Below are positions 35,969-44,506 of a DNA stretch of 64,000 bases, one piece after another. The stretch is from Sporichthyaceae bacterium. GTDB lineage: Bacteria; Actinomycetota; Actinomycetes; Sporichthyales; Sporichthyaceae. The stretch is from positions 1 to 64,000 of the forward strand of contig DATASX010000087.1 of NCBI GenBank assembly GCA_036269075.1. Direction: 5' to 3'. A model generated the notes under the pieces. That model saw only the letters and a list, made by a program, of their open reading frames with translations, searched no databases and had not been told where the DNA came from. Positions within the stretch are counted from its first letter, which is position 1. The number at the start of each line of letters is the position of its first letter. The position numbers and the translations under genes are program-made.

Positions 35969-38138
35969 CGGTGACCACCAGCACGTCAAGGGCCTCGACC
36001 TGCGAACCGCGGACCCGCAACGGGTTCACCTCCAGTGCCTCCAGTCGACCGCCCAGAGCCAGCGCGGCATCGGTGACGCCGACCACGGCCGCGCAGACGG
36101 CGTCCACGTCCACGGCCGCAGTGCCGCGGCAGCCATGCAGCAGCGGGGCAGCCCGCAGGCCGTCGATCATCTCGCGCACGTCGATCTCGGTCACGGGCAG
36201 GACGCGCAGGGCGCTGTCGTGCATGATCTCCACCCAGATGCCGCCCAGGGCCAGGGTGAGTACCGGTCCGAACGTCGGGTCGACGCTGACGCCGACCATC
36301 AGGTCCACCCCGGGAGGGCGCATCGGGCTGACCAGCACTCCGCGTTGGTCGGCATCCGGTGCCGCAGCCGCGACGGCGGCCCGGATCTCGGTGTGCGCGG
36401 CCCGCACGGCCTGTTCCCCGGCGACGTCCAGGCGCACACCGCCGACGTCGGACTTGTGGGCCACGGCGCGCGAGCAGATCTTCAGTGCGACCGCGGTTCC
36501 GAAGTCCAGTTGCGCTTTCGCTGCCTCCTCGGCAGACCTGGCCAGGACCGCCGGCACCAGGGCCACTCCGTGCGCGGCCAGCAGTTCTCGACCTTCGTCC
36601 TCGGCCCAGGTGCGGACCGCGGTGTCGGTCGGCCGCGGCCGGGCCCACGGCGTCGAGCCGATCGATCGCAGCGCGCGTTCTCGACGCGAGGACCATCTAC
36701 CCAGGTGGCCCAGAGCCTTCATGGCCAGGTCGGCGCCGGGCAGCAGCTGGAGGTCCTGGTCGCTGAGCAGACGTCGTGGGTAGTCCGCGAGGTCGAGGCA
36801 GGTGTTCGAGGAGAGGAACACCGGCAGGGGGGAGTTGCGGACGATGTCGCCGAGAATCCGCAGCCGTTCCTCGAGGGCAGCGCGGGCTTCCTCGTCCTCG
36901 GGCGGCGCGGCGGGCAACGGCGTCATCATCGAGTAGAGGAAGTCGACGCCGGGTTCGGCACAGGTGATCTCGAGCAGATCGTCCTCGGCCTTGGTGGGGC
37001 GGTGTCGTTTGCGGGCGTGGCCGAATCCCGTGGTGTCCAACGGGTTCTGCAGCCAGGACTCCGCCGGCATCGACTCCCGCAGCGCCTCGACGACGCCCGA
37101 GGACCACGCGGGCAGCGTGATGCCCTCGTCCTCGGCCAGGTCGGCGATCACGTTGCAGCCACCGCCGGAGGAGGTGACCACGCCCATTCGGGAACCGGAC
37201 GGAATCCGCCGGGTGGTGGCGAACATCCCCGTGGTGGCAACCAGTTCCTCCAGGCTGGACACCCGGGTGACACCGCACTGGGTGAAGGCCGCGTCGACCA
37301 CGGCGTCGTCGGTGGCCAGTGCGCCCGTGTGCGCGGCGGCAGAACGTCGGCCCTGCTCGGACCGGCCGGCCTTGAACGCGACCACGGGTTTGCCGGCCTC
37401 CAGGGCCGCTCGGGTGGCACGTTGGAAGCGGGCGGCGTCCTTGATCGTCTCCAGGAACACCGCGACAGCGCGGGTGCCCTCATGCTGTACCAGGTAATCG
37501 ATGACGTCGATGGAATCGACCACCGCGCCGTTGCCGACCGACACCCAAAGGCTGGAACCGACACCGTGAGCCTGGGCGAACTGGTAGGTGGCGCGGGCCA
37601 TCGAGCCGCTCTCGAAGACCGCGCCCAGCGACCCCACCAGCGGTGGCGCCGCGGTCGCCACGGCCCAGGGCGCGAAACCTCCGTGCGGGTTGAGGAAGCC
37701 GATCGTGTTCGGCCCCAGCACCGTGATGTCCAGTTCGGCGGCGATCCGGACCAGGTCTGCCTGTCGGTCGGTGCCATCGGCCCCTGCCTCGCCGAACCCG
37801 CCGGCCAGCACGATGGCGTGCCGGATCCCGGCGGCGGCTGCGTCGCGGAGCACCGACTCGACCTTGTCGGCGGCCACGAGCACGAAGGCCAGGTCGACCG
37901 GTTCGGGCAGATCGCGCAACGAGGCCACCGAGGGGCGCCCGAACTGGGTGGAGTGCTTGGGGTTGACCGGCACGATCGTCCTGGTCCCCGGCACCAGCGA
38001 CAGGCTGTGCAGCAGATTCCGCGCCCAGCTGGAGGTTTCCGAGGCGCCCACCACGGCAAGCGAGGCCGGCGCGAACAGGCCGCGCAGTCGTTCGACGCCG
38101 GACAGGCGGGCTCGGTCTTGGGTCGAAGCCAGGGTCAC
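35961..38138 (-). CDS. ADP-forming acyl-CoA synthetase (fused alpha-beta)
   Basis: A 725-residue NDP-forming acyl-CoA ligase in which the CoA-binding, ligase-CoA and ATP-grasp domains are in one chain. The phospho-His is in AAAHTGALATDD, the CoA-binding Rossmann part is at the N-terminus (ASLAVVGASETSSWARN), and ATP-grasp text VALKICSRAVAHKSDVGG lies in the last 250 residues. It makes or uses acyl-CoA with ADP plus phosphate, a reversible route different from the four AMP-forming enzymes of this window. It is the first gene of the operon, with a palindrome just upstream (38156-38172) shared with the divergent MarR gene. Confidence 0.93.
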   Translation of the reverse strand: MTLASTQDRARLSGVERLRGLFAPASLAVVGASETSSWARNLLHSLSLVPGTRTIVPVNPKHSTQFGRPSVASLRDLPEPVDLAFVLVAADKVESVLRDAAAAGIRHAIVLAGGFGEAGADGTDRQADLVRIAAELDITVLGPNTIGFLNPHGGFAPWAVATAAPPLVGSLGAVFESGSMARATYQFAQAHGVGSSLWVSVGNGAVVDSIDVIDYLVQHEGTRAVAVFLETIKDAARFQRATRAALEAGKPVVAFKAGRSEQGRRSAAAHTGALATDDAVVDAAFTQCGVTRVSSLEELVATTGMFATTRRIPSGSRMGVVTSSGGGCNVIADLAEDEGITLPAWSSGVVEALRESMPAESWLQNPLDTTGFGHARKRHRPTKAEDDLLEITCAEPGVDFLYSMMTPLPAAPPEDEEARAALEERLRILGDIVRNSPLPVFLSSNTCLDLADYPRRLLSDQDLQLLPGADLAMKALGHLGRWSSRRERALRSIGSTPWARPRPTDTAVRTWAEDEGRELLAAHGVALVPAVLARSAEEAAKAQLDFGTAVALKICSRAVAHKSDVGGVRLDVAGEQAVRAAHTEIRAAVAAAAPDADQRGVLVSPMRPPGVDLMVGVSVDPTFGPVLTLALGGIWVEIMHDSALRVLPVTEIDVREMIDGLRAAPLLHGCRGTAAVDVDAVCAAVVGVTDAALALGGRLEALEVNPLRVRGSQVEALDVLVVTGD

Positions 38139-38155
38139 CTGCGGGCCTCCGAGAT

Positions 38156-38172
38156 AGTTAACGTCGTAAACT
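38156..38172. promoter_or_regulatory. MarR operator, palindrome with AGTT-N6-GTAAA (copy 2)
   Basis: AGTTAACGTCGTAAACT is a 17-bp near-palindrome (arms AGTT and AACT, inner ACG and CGT). It lies 18 bp before the start of the ADP-forming synthetase and about 100 bp before the divergent MarR gene, the usual place of an autoregulatory MarR operator. Its framework AGTT-N6-GTAAA recurs at 30618 and 43429. Confidence 0.7.
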
Positions 38173-38272
38173 GATTATGCCGCCCGGGCATCCCGCCGCA
38201 ACAACCGGCGCCGGCCGGAAATCGGACACTTGCGGGCCTTATGCTCGTGCCAGTCGACCGGAGGATTGCCGC

Positions 38273-38761
38273 ATGCCTGGTGCGAGCGCGCCTGCCCGGA
38301 CGTCGCGGACCGGGCCCACCGGCGAACGACTGGAGATGGCGCAGTTGGTCCGACTGCGGATGGCGCTGGGGCGGGTCGGGCGCCTGCTGCGTCAGCAGTC
38401 CGCCGACGATCTGACCTACCCTCAGATATCCCTGTTGTTCGCGATCGAGCGGCGCCAACCGGTCACCGCCCGGCAACTCGCCCTCGACGAGGGAGTCACT
38501 CCCCCCTCAGTCACCCGGTCGTTCAACGAGTTGTCGGCAGCCGGTCTGGTCGAGCGCGAGCGCGACCCGGGCGACGGCCGATCCTTCTTGATCAGCCTGA
38601 CGAAGGCCGGGCGCGAGGAGTGTCACCGCGTCCGCCACAGCCGCGACGAGTGGTTGTCCGAGCACCTCGGCGCGCTGTCCGACGTCGATCTCACGACGTT
38701 GTTGGCCGCCCTGCCGGCGTTGGAGCGGCTGTGCGAGTTCGACACCCCGGACGGGGTCTGA
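38273..38761 (+). CDS. MarR family regulator
   Basis: A 162-residue winged-helix regulator. YPQISLLFAIERRQPVTARQLALDEGVTPPSVTRSFNELSAAGLVERERDPGDGR is the MarR helix-turn-helix and wing. ATG 38273 has GGAGG with good spacing; an earlier in-frame ATG would overlap the operator. It is divergent from the seven-gene CoA-ester operon and most likely represses it until a CoA ester or aromatic ligand binds. Related sites at 30618 and 43429 suggest a wider regulon. The stop is 10 bp from that of the convergent regulator. Confidence 0.9.
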   Translation: MPGASAPARTSRTGPTGERLEMAQLVRLRMALGRVGRLLRQQSADDLTYPQISLLFAIERRQPVTARQLALDEGVTPPSVTRSFNELSAAGLVERERDPGDGRSFLISLTKAGREECHRVRHSRDEWLSEHLGALSDVDLTTLLAALPALERLCEFDTPDGV

Positions 38762-38771
38762 ACCGCTGCGG

Positions 38772-40457
38772 TCAGCCCGGGTGCACACCGAGTTCGCGCA
38801 TCCGCTTGTAGAGCGTGCTGCGGCTGATGCCCAGTTGCTCCGCGGCGTGCACCTTGTTGCCGTTGCAGGCATGCAGGGTGGCGGTGATGACTTCGCGTTC
38901 CGAACGCTGCAACGGAGTCAGCCGGCGACGAGAGCTGTCCCGGACCGAGCACGGCAACGCGGCCACCGACACCATCGGTCCGGCGCCCTCGCGCAGCACC
39001 TGCTCGACGACCACTCGAAGTTCGTGGAAGTTACCGGGCCAGCTGTGCCGCTGCAGAACCGCGAGCGACTCGGCGCTCCAGCGCACCGCCGGTACCGAGA
39101 GTTGCGCCGCCAACGTGGCGGTGACCGTTTCCAGCAAGCTGGGCAGTTCCGAGGTGCGTGCGCGCAACGGCGGCAGGTGGACGTGAGTGCGGCAGCAGGC
39201 GACGAGCGCGGCGTGCGCCCCGGACAGCTCCGAGAGGGGCGGAGCCGTCATCACCAGCCGGGCCTCGGCGCCGAGCACCAGTGGCAGCAACTCGCGGGCC
39301 ACCGGCGCCGGGAGCGCTTCGATGCCGTCCAGCCCGACCAGGTCGCCCCAGCGGGCGGCGCCCAGCGCCACTGTCAGAGCCTCGGTCACGTTCGGTGTCG
39401 CAGCACAGTCGACGACATGTGCTACCGCGCTGCCGGCCAGATTGCGCGCGGCTCGGGTGCGGCCGGTCCCGGCCTCCCCGGTGATCAAGGCCCGGGCGCC
39501 GTTGACCCGGGCTGCCTCGAGGGCCGCACCGATGAGGTCGACACCGCCGGCCCGGACGTTGGTTCCGCGCGGGACCCGAGGCCGGTCCTCCGGTGCCTCG
39601 TTGGTGATGCGGACGAGAGCACCTTGAGCCCGGCCGCCACCGCAGCGTTCGAGCAGCAGTCGGACCCGGCGGCCTGAGGACAGTTCGAGTTCGAGCCGAG
39701 CCGGGACGCCGACCCGGAGTTCCCCGGCCCGCTCGCGCAGCATCTGGTGGTCGACCGGGTCCAGCATCGCGGCCGCCTCCGGGGTGGCCAGCACCATGTC
39801 CGGACCCAGCACGAGCACAGCCCCGGGTTGCCGACAGGCTTGATGGAACACCGAGAGCAGTTCCAGTTGCCCGCGCGGAGTTGTGGACCGGAGTTGCTTC
39901 TGGATGTCGCGTGCCGCGTAGGTCAAGAACGGCGCCAGCGCCGGGCTGAGCGTGCCCTGCGCCCCACACAGGCTGAGCACGCCCTCCGAGCGAGCCGTTG
40001 TGGGATGGATGACCGGCACGCCGAGGCAGTCGAAAGCGTGCAGCGACTCCAGGTAGTGCTCGGCCCCACGGATGCGCACCGGTCGGCTCAGTTCCAACGC
40101 GGTCCCGATCGCGTTGGTGCCGGCCAGCTCCTCCAGGCAGCGGCGGCCCACCCGGCTGACGGCGAGATCGGCGATGGTGCCACCTGGCGCCGGGGTTCGG
40201 GCATCCACGATCAGTCCGTCGCGATCGGCCAGCAGAACCGCCAACGGGGCGCCGGCCAGATCCTCCATCATCTGGCCGAGCACGGCATCGGCAGCCGTGA
40301 GCAACCGCTGACCGGGGTCGAACGCCTCGACCGGCAGCATCTCGATCGCCGCGGACCGATCCACCCCGCACGCCCGGGATCGTTCCCAGGACAGATGGAC
40401 GGCCGAGCTGGGCCGGCTGTGCGGCCGTAGCGCACCGGGCAGCGGTCGAAGCGACAC
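38772..40457 (-). CDS. AcoR-like regulator: GAF, degenerate AAA+ and Fis-type HTH
   Basis: A 561-residue protein with the layout of enhancer-binding activators. A GAF-like sensor lies at about 60-190, a second sensor region at about 195-290, an AAA+ domain at about 305-490, and a Fis helix-turn-helix (VHAAEQLGISRSTLYKRMRELG) at the end. The GAFTGA loop that contacts sigma-54 is absent. The Walker A reads GEAGTGRT with Arg for Lys, and the Walker B region reads VGLDGIEAL without the usual DE. It therefore cannot work as a classic sigma-54 activator, which fits actinobacteria. It follows the P450-ALDH genes and probably controls them. Confidence 0.88.
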   Translation of the reverse strand: MSLRPLPGALRPHSRPSSAVHLSWERSRACGVDRSAAIEMLPVEAFDPGQRLLTAADAVLGQMMEDLAGAPLAVLLADRDGLIVDARTPAPGGTIADLAVSRVGRRCLEELAGTNAIGTALELSRPVRIRGAEHYLESLHAFDCLGVPVIHPTTARSEGVLSLCGAQGTLSPALAPFLTYAARDIQKQLRSTTPRGQLELLSVFHQACRQPGAVLVLGPDMVLATPEAAAMLDPVDHQMLRERAGELRVGVPARLELELSSGRRVRLLLERCGGGRAQGALVRITNEAPEDRPRVPRGTNVRAGGVDLIGAALEAARVNGARALITGEAGTGRTRAARNLAGSAVAHVVDCAATPNVTEALTVALGAARWGDLVGLDGIEALPAPVARELLPLVLGAEARLVMTAPPLSELSGAHAALVACCRTHVHLPPLRARTSELPSLLETVTATLAAQLSVPAVRWSAESLAVLQRHSWPGNFHELRVVVEQVLREGAGPMVSVAALPCSVRDSSRRRLTPLQRSEREVITATLHACNGNKVHAAEQLGISRSTLYKRMRELGVHPG

Positions 40458-40479
40458 CGGACCTCCTCGCGGGTCTTCC

Positions 40480-41697
40480 TCAGGCTGCCGGGGTGAACTG
40501 CAGACGCAACGCCTGCGGGGCGCGCGTGAACAGGCCCACGTCGACCGGGGTGAAGCCGTCGGCCCACCGCACGTCGGGCATCGCCTCGAACAGGCGGACG
40601 ATCGCGATCTCCATCTCGCGTTTGGCCAGCAGGGAACCGACGCAGAAGTGCCGACCGAGGGCGAACGCGATGTGATCCGCGGCCCCGGTGAACGCCTGTT
40701 CCACCGTCAGATCCGTGCGATGCATGTTCCAGACGTCCGGATCGATGAAGCGGCGTTCATCGCGGTTGGCAGCGCCGTTCACGCAAGCGACCGTGCTGCC
40801 ACCGGGGATGATCCCACCCGCGACCTCGATGTCGTTCACGGCCGTACGAAGGATGATCTGCACCGGCGGGGCGTAACGCAGGGACTCGGCGATCGCATCG
40901 GTGGCCAGGCTCGGATCGGCCCGGAGTTCGGCCAACTGCTCCGGGTTGTCCAACAGGTGACGCACGCAGTTGGCAATGGCCTTGTCCGTGGTCTCGCCAC
41001 CGGCGATGAACAGCAACCCGATCAGGGCCTTGATCCGTTCGTCGGTCATGGACTCGCCGTCGGTCTCGGCCTGGGTGAGCCGCGAGATCAGATCGTCGCC
41101 CGGGTTGCGGCGCCGCTGTGCGATCACCGGGAGGATGTACTCCGGGAACTCCTTCTGCGTCCGCATACCCCACTCGTGGATGTCCGGGTCACGGGTCAGG
41201 TTCGACAGGAACGCCATCAGCGAGGAGTACCAGTTGTGGAAGATCGGCATGTCCTCGCGCGGCAGGTCGAGCATGTCGACGACCACGTTGATCGGGTACC
41301 ACTTGGTGAACTCCTCGATGAGTTCGACCTCTCCGCGGCCCCGGAACTTGTCGATCATGGCGTCGGCGTTGGACTGGACCTGGGGGCTGAACGACTCCAG
41401 GTACTTGCCCCGCAGCGTCGGGGTCACCAGCGCCCGGTTGACGGCGTGTTCGTGCCCACCCATCTGGATGAGCGTGCGGCCGATCACGGGCTCCATCTGG
41501 AATCCGTAGTTGACGTTGCTGAAGGCCTCGGAGTCGCGGTAGGCACGCGCGACGTCCTCGAAGCGGGAGATGAAGTAGTAACCGCTGGCCTCGTGGTGCA
41601 GCAACGGGTAGTGGTCGCGCATGATCTTGTAATAGGGCTGCGGATCCTGGGCGAACTCCGGCGAGAGGATGTCCGGCATCTGGGAAGCGGCGGTCAC
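40480..41697 (-). CDS. Cytochrome P450
   Basis: A 405-residue P450. The I-helix FIAGGETTDK, ExxR in ESLRYAPP and heme loop FALGRHFCVG with Cys352 are complete. The frame is open far upstream, but the protein begins with a GTG at 41697 preceded by GGAGGAAC; the sequence before it is not P450-like. It is 53 bp downstream of an aldehyde dehydrogenase gene, which suggests that P450 oxidation and aldehyde oxidation act on the same carbon chain. Electron partners are not encoded here. Confidence 0.92.
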   Translation of the reverse strand: MTAASQMPDILSPEFAQDPQPYYKIMRDHYPLLHHEASGYYFISRFEDVARAYRDSEAFSNVNYGFQMEPVIGRTLIQMGGHEHAVNRALVTPTLRGKYLESFSPQVQSNADAMIDKFRGRGEVELIEEFTKWYPINVVVDMLDLPREDMPIFHNWYSSLMAFLSNLTRDPDIHEWGMRTQKEFPEYILPVIAQRRRNPGDDLISRLTQAETDGESMTDERIKALIGLLFIAGGETTDKAIANCVRHLLDNPEQLAELRADPSLATDAIAESLRYAPPVQIILRTAVNDIEVAGGIIPGGSTVACVNGAANRDERRFIDPDVWNMHRTDLTVEQAFTGAADHIAFALGRHFCVGSLLAKREMEIAIVRLFEAMPDVRWADGFTPVDVGLFTRAPQALRLQFTPAA

Positions 41698-41750
41698 GGG
41701 TTCCTCCGGGACTGGTTGGCGGACAGCGTGGCTGGGATGGGGGCGCCGGT

Positions 41751-43295
41751 TCAGTTCGGCCCAGTGCCGAGCACCAGGCCGAAGGCTCGGTTCTCGACCC
41801 GACCGGTCAGGTCGATGGAGATGAACTTCTCCTCGGTGTAGGCATCGAGGGCATCCGGCCCGAGTTCGCGTCCCAGACCGCTCTGCTTCCACCCACCGAA
41901 CGGGTAGAACGGCGACATGTTGTGCCAGTCGTTGATCCAGACCGAGCCGGCCTCGAGTTCGTTCGCGACGGCCAGTGCGCGTTCGTTGCTGCGGCTCCAG
42001 ACCCCGGCCGACAGTCCGTACTCGGAGTCGTTCGCGATCTTCACGGCCTCGGCGTCGGAGTCGTAGCGCAGCACCGAGAGGACCGGCCCGAAGATCTCCT
42101 CCCGGGCGATGGCCATGTCGTTGGTGACGTCGAGGAACAGGGTCGGCTCGACCCAGAAGCCCTTCTCGAAACCGGGCCCGGACGGGATACCGCCGCCCAG
42201 CGCGAGCTTCGCGCCCTCCTTCTGGCCGGTCTCGATGTAACCGAGGACCCGCTCGCGTTGAGCGGCGTTGATCAGCGGGCCGAGGTCGGTGGCGGGGTCC
42301 AGTGGGTTTCCCAGCCGCAGGGTGCGCATCCGCGCGATGAGTCGTTCGACGAATTCGTCGTGCAGGGAGTTGGGCAGCAGCAGGCGGGTGCCTGCCTCGC
42401 AGGCCTGGCCGCTGTGCATCATGCAGGCCCAGATCGCGCCCTCGACCGCCATCGCCACGTCGGCGTCGGCCAGGACGATGTTGGCGCCCTTGCCGCCGAG
42501 TTCGAGCGTGACGTGCTTGAGATTGCCCGCCGCGGCTCGCATGACCTCCTTGCCGGTGGCGGTGCATCCGGTGAAGGCGATCTTGCGGACGTCGGGGTGT
42601 GCCGCCAGCCGGGCGCCGACCTCCTCGCCGTCGCCGGTGACCACGTTGATCACGCCTTCGGGCACCCCCGCGGCAGCCAACTCCCGAGCGAACTCCAACG
42701 CACCGATCGGGGTCTTCTCGTCGACCTTGAGCACGACAGTGTTCCCGGCCGCCAGCGCGGGCACCGCCTTCCAGATCGCCAAGGCGAGCGGGAAGTTCCA
42801 CGGGACGATTCCCGCGCAGACCCCGATCGGTTCGCGCCGCACCGTGCCGGCCGCGAGCAGGGGGCCCATCAACGGCCCGGGGCGCTCGAACTGGTAGCTG
42901 CGCAGCAGGTTGGCGAAGTACCGGGTGAAGGCGACCGGCTGGCCGACGCTGAACGGCCCGGAAAGTCGGACCGTGGCGCCGTTCTCCCGGCTGCCCAGTT
43001 CGGTCAGTTCCTCGGCACGCGCCTCCAGCCGCGCGGCCGCGTCGTCCAGCACCGCAGCCCGCTCCAACGGAGCCATCGAGCGCCACACGCCGGACTCGTG
43101 GGCTCGTTCGGCCGCGGCGACCGCCGCGTCGGCGTGGGCGAGGCGCCCTTTCGCCGCGCGTGCGACGACGGCCTCGGTCGCGGGATCGACAATGGTGTAG
43201 TGCTCGGCGGCGTCGGTCCAGGCGCCGTCGATGAACATGGGGTAGTAAGGCGCGCCGTCGCGATGATCGATTCCGGCCCGGGTGCTGGCGCTCAC
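41751..43295 (-). CDS. Aldehyde dehydrogenase (NAD(P)+)
   Basis: A 514-residue ALDH superfamily enzyme. The general-base Glu is in LELGGKGAN, the catalytic Cys in SGQACEAGTR, and the final EEIFGPVLSVL region is normal. It oxidises an aldehyde to the acid, which an acyl-CoA synthetase could then activate. The GTG at 43295 with AGGAGGA is chosen; ATG 43355 is an alternative. It is the first gene of the unit ALDH, P450, regulator, and is divergent from a medium-chain reductase. Confidence 0.93.
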   Translation of the reverse strand: MSASTRAGIDHRDGAPYYPMFIDGAWTDAAEHYTIVDPATEAVVARAAKGRLAHADAAVAAAERAHESGVWRSMAPLERAAVLDDAAARLEARAEELTELGSRENGATVRLSGPFSVGQPVAFTRYFANLLRSYQFERPGPLMGPLLAAGTVRREPIGVCAGIVPWNFPLALAIWKAVPALAAGNTVVLKVDEKTPIGALEFARELAAAGVPEGVINVVTGDGEEVGARLAAHPDVRKIAFTGCTATGKEVMRAAAGNLKHVTLELGGKGANIVLADADVAMAVEGAIWACMMHSGQACEAGTRLLLPNSLHDEFVERLIARMRTLRLGNPLDPATDLGPLINAAQRERVLGYIETGQKEGAKLALGGGIPSGPGFEKGFWVEPTLFLDVTNDMAIAREEIFGPVLSVLRYDSDAEAVKIANDSEYGLSAGVWSRSNERALAVANELEAGSVWINDWHNMSPFYPFGGWKQSGLGRELGPDALDAYTEEKFISIDLTGRVENRAFGLVLGTGPN

Positions 43296-43428
43296 GTCTT
43301 CCTCCTGGCTCGCGGTTCCTCGCGGTGCTGGGACCGTAAGCGGGATCTCGCTCATGCATCTGTACGAGATGCGGACACCTCGGCGACGTTGACATCGCAC
43401 CTCGACACCACCGAGCATCTCGCCAACA

Positions 43429-43443
43429 AGTTTCGCTTGTAAA
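43429..43443. promoter_or_regulatory. Shared operator motif AGTT-N6-GTAAA (copy 3)
   Basis: AGTTTCGCTTGTAAA differs from the copy at 30618-30632 by a single base. It lies in the inverted repeat ACAAG-N5-CTTGT (43426-43440), 34 bp before the start of the medium-chain reductase and 134 bp before the ALDH gene. The likely binder is the MarR protein at 38273-38761. Confidence 0.6.
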
Positions 43444-43476
43444 GTATTTTCGGTGGACGGTATTCGGAGGAACCTC

Positions 43477-44460
43477 ATGTCCGCGGTCCTCACCTGCGTC
43501 CGGCTCACCCGCGACGGCAGCGGCCCGATCGCCGCCGAGTCGTTCGAGACTGTCGAGCAACCGTTGCCCGACCCCGGTGCCGGTGAGGTGCTGGTCCGGG
43601 TGCACGCGATCTCGCTGGATCCTTACCAACGAATCCGCATGCGCGGCCTGCCTGCCGGGGCGGTGCCGCCGGCGGGGTGCGTGGGAGAGGTGATCGCCTC
43701 GCGTGCTTCCGACTTGGCCCAGGGCACGTGGGTGAGCGGCGAACTCGGGTGGGCCGACCATGCATTGGCGGAGCCTGCCGCGCTGACCCCCGTGGACCTG
43801 CAGGACTCGCGCATCCCGGTGCACCACTACGTCGGCCTGCTCGGGTTGAGCGGGATCACCGCCTACTTCGGGGTGACCCGGGCGCTACGGCCCAGGGCGG
43901 GCGAGCAGATGGTGGTCAGCGGCGCCTCCGGCGGAGTCGGGCAGGTGGCCCTGCAACTGATCGCCCGGACCGGCGCGACGGTCGCCGGGGTCGTCGGGTC
44001 GTCCGACAAGGTCGACGCGGTCACGAATCTGGGCTATCACGCGCTCTGCCGAACCGATGCGGACTGGACCCAGCGGCTGGACGCCTGGGCCCCCGACGGA
44101 CTGCACGGCTACTACGACAACGTCTGGGGCGAGACGTCCTCGCGGATCGTGGAGCGACTGCGCCCGCTGGGCCGCATCGCCTTGTGCGGTCAGATGACCG
44201 GGTTGGCGGGCAGTCGCGTGCCGCCGTTGGACATCGACTGGTACCTGATCCTGACCCGATCGCTGACCCTGCAAGGGTTCCGGACGGTCGACTACCTCGA
44301 CGAGTACGACAAGGCCCGACAGGACCTCGCCCAGTGGTTCCTGGACGGCACGGTGTCCCAACGGGTGAACCTGGTGGACGGGCTCTCGCTGGCGGGTGCC
44401 GCGTTCGCCGACCTGGTGAACGGGAACACGCTGGGCAAGACCACTGTCCTCGTGCGCTGA
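43477..44460 (+). CDS. Medium-chain NADP-dependent oxidoreductase (MDR, LTB4DH-like)
   Basis: A 327-residue member of the zinc-free MDR group that reduces C=C bonds next to a carbonyl. DPYQRIRMRG near residue 50, GLSGITAYFG near 130 and the nucleotide-binding VSGASGGVGQVA near 155 match prostaglandin-reductase-like enzymes. NVWGETSSRIVERLRPLGRIALCG follows. ATG 43477 has CGGAGGAA upstream. A shared operator motif lies 34 bp before the start, linking it to the P450/ALDH unit on the other strand. Confidence 0.9.
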   Translation: MSAVLTCVRLTRDGSGPIAAESFETVEQPLPDPGAGEVLVRVHAISLDPYQRIRMRGLPAGAVPPAGCVGEVIASRASDLAQGTWVSGELGWADHALAEPAALTPVDLQDSRIPVHHYVGLLGLSGITAYFGVTRALRPRAGEQMVVSGASGGVGQVALQLIARTGATVAGVVGSSDKVDAVTNLGYHALCRTDADWTQRLDAWAPDGLHGYYDNVWGETSSRIVERLRPLGRIALCGQMTGLAGSRVPPLDIDWYLILTRSLTLQGFRTVDYLDEYDKARQDLAQWFLDGTVSQRVNLVDGLSLAGAAFADLVNGNTLGKTTVLVR

Positions 44461-44506
44461 GACCTCGGCCCGCTCGGGGTCGCGCTGCCCGCCGCGGTCT
44501 GCGTGC

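Noticed and set aside
36000-38174. A 772-codon plus-strand open frame opposite the ADP-forming synthetase
   Set aside because: It is a shadow of the real minus-strand gene caused by GC-rich third positions; its sequence has no domain and extreme composition.
40480-43827. A 1115-codon open frame containing the P450 at 40480-41697
   Set aside because: The part upstream of 41697 is antisense-like, rich in Arg and Gly, and overlaps the ALDH gene on the same strand in another frame. The P450 has its own GTG with a good ribosome-binding site.
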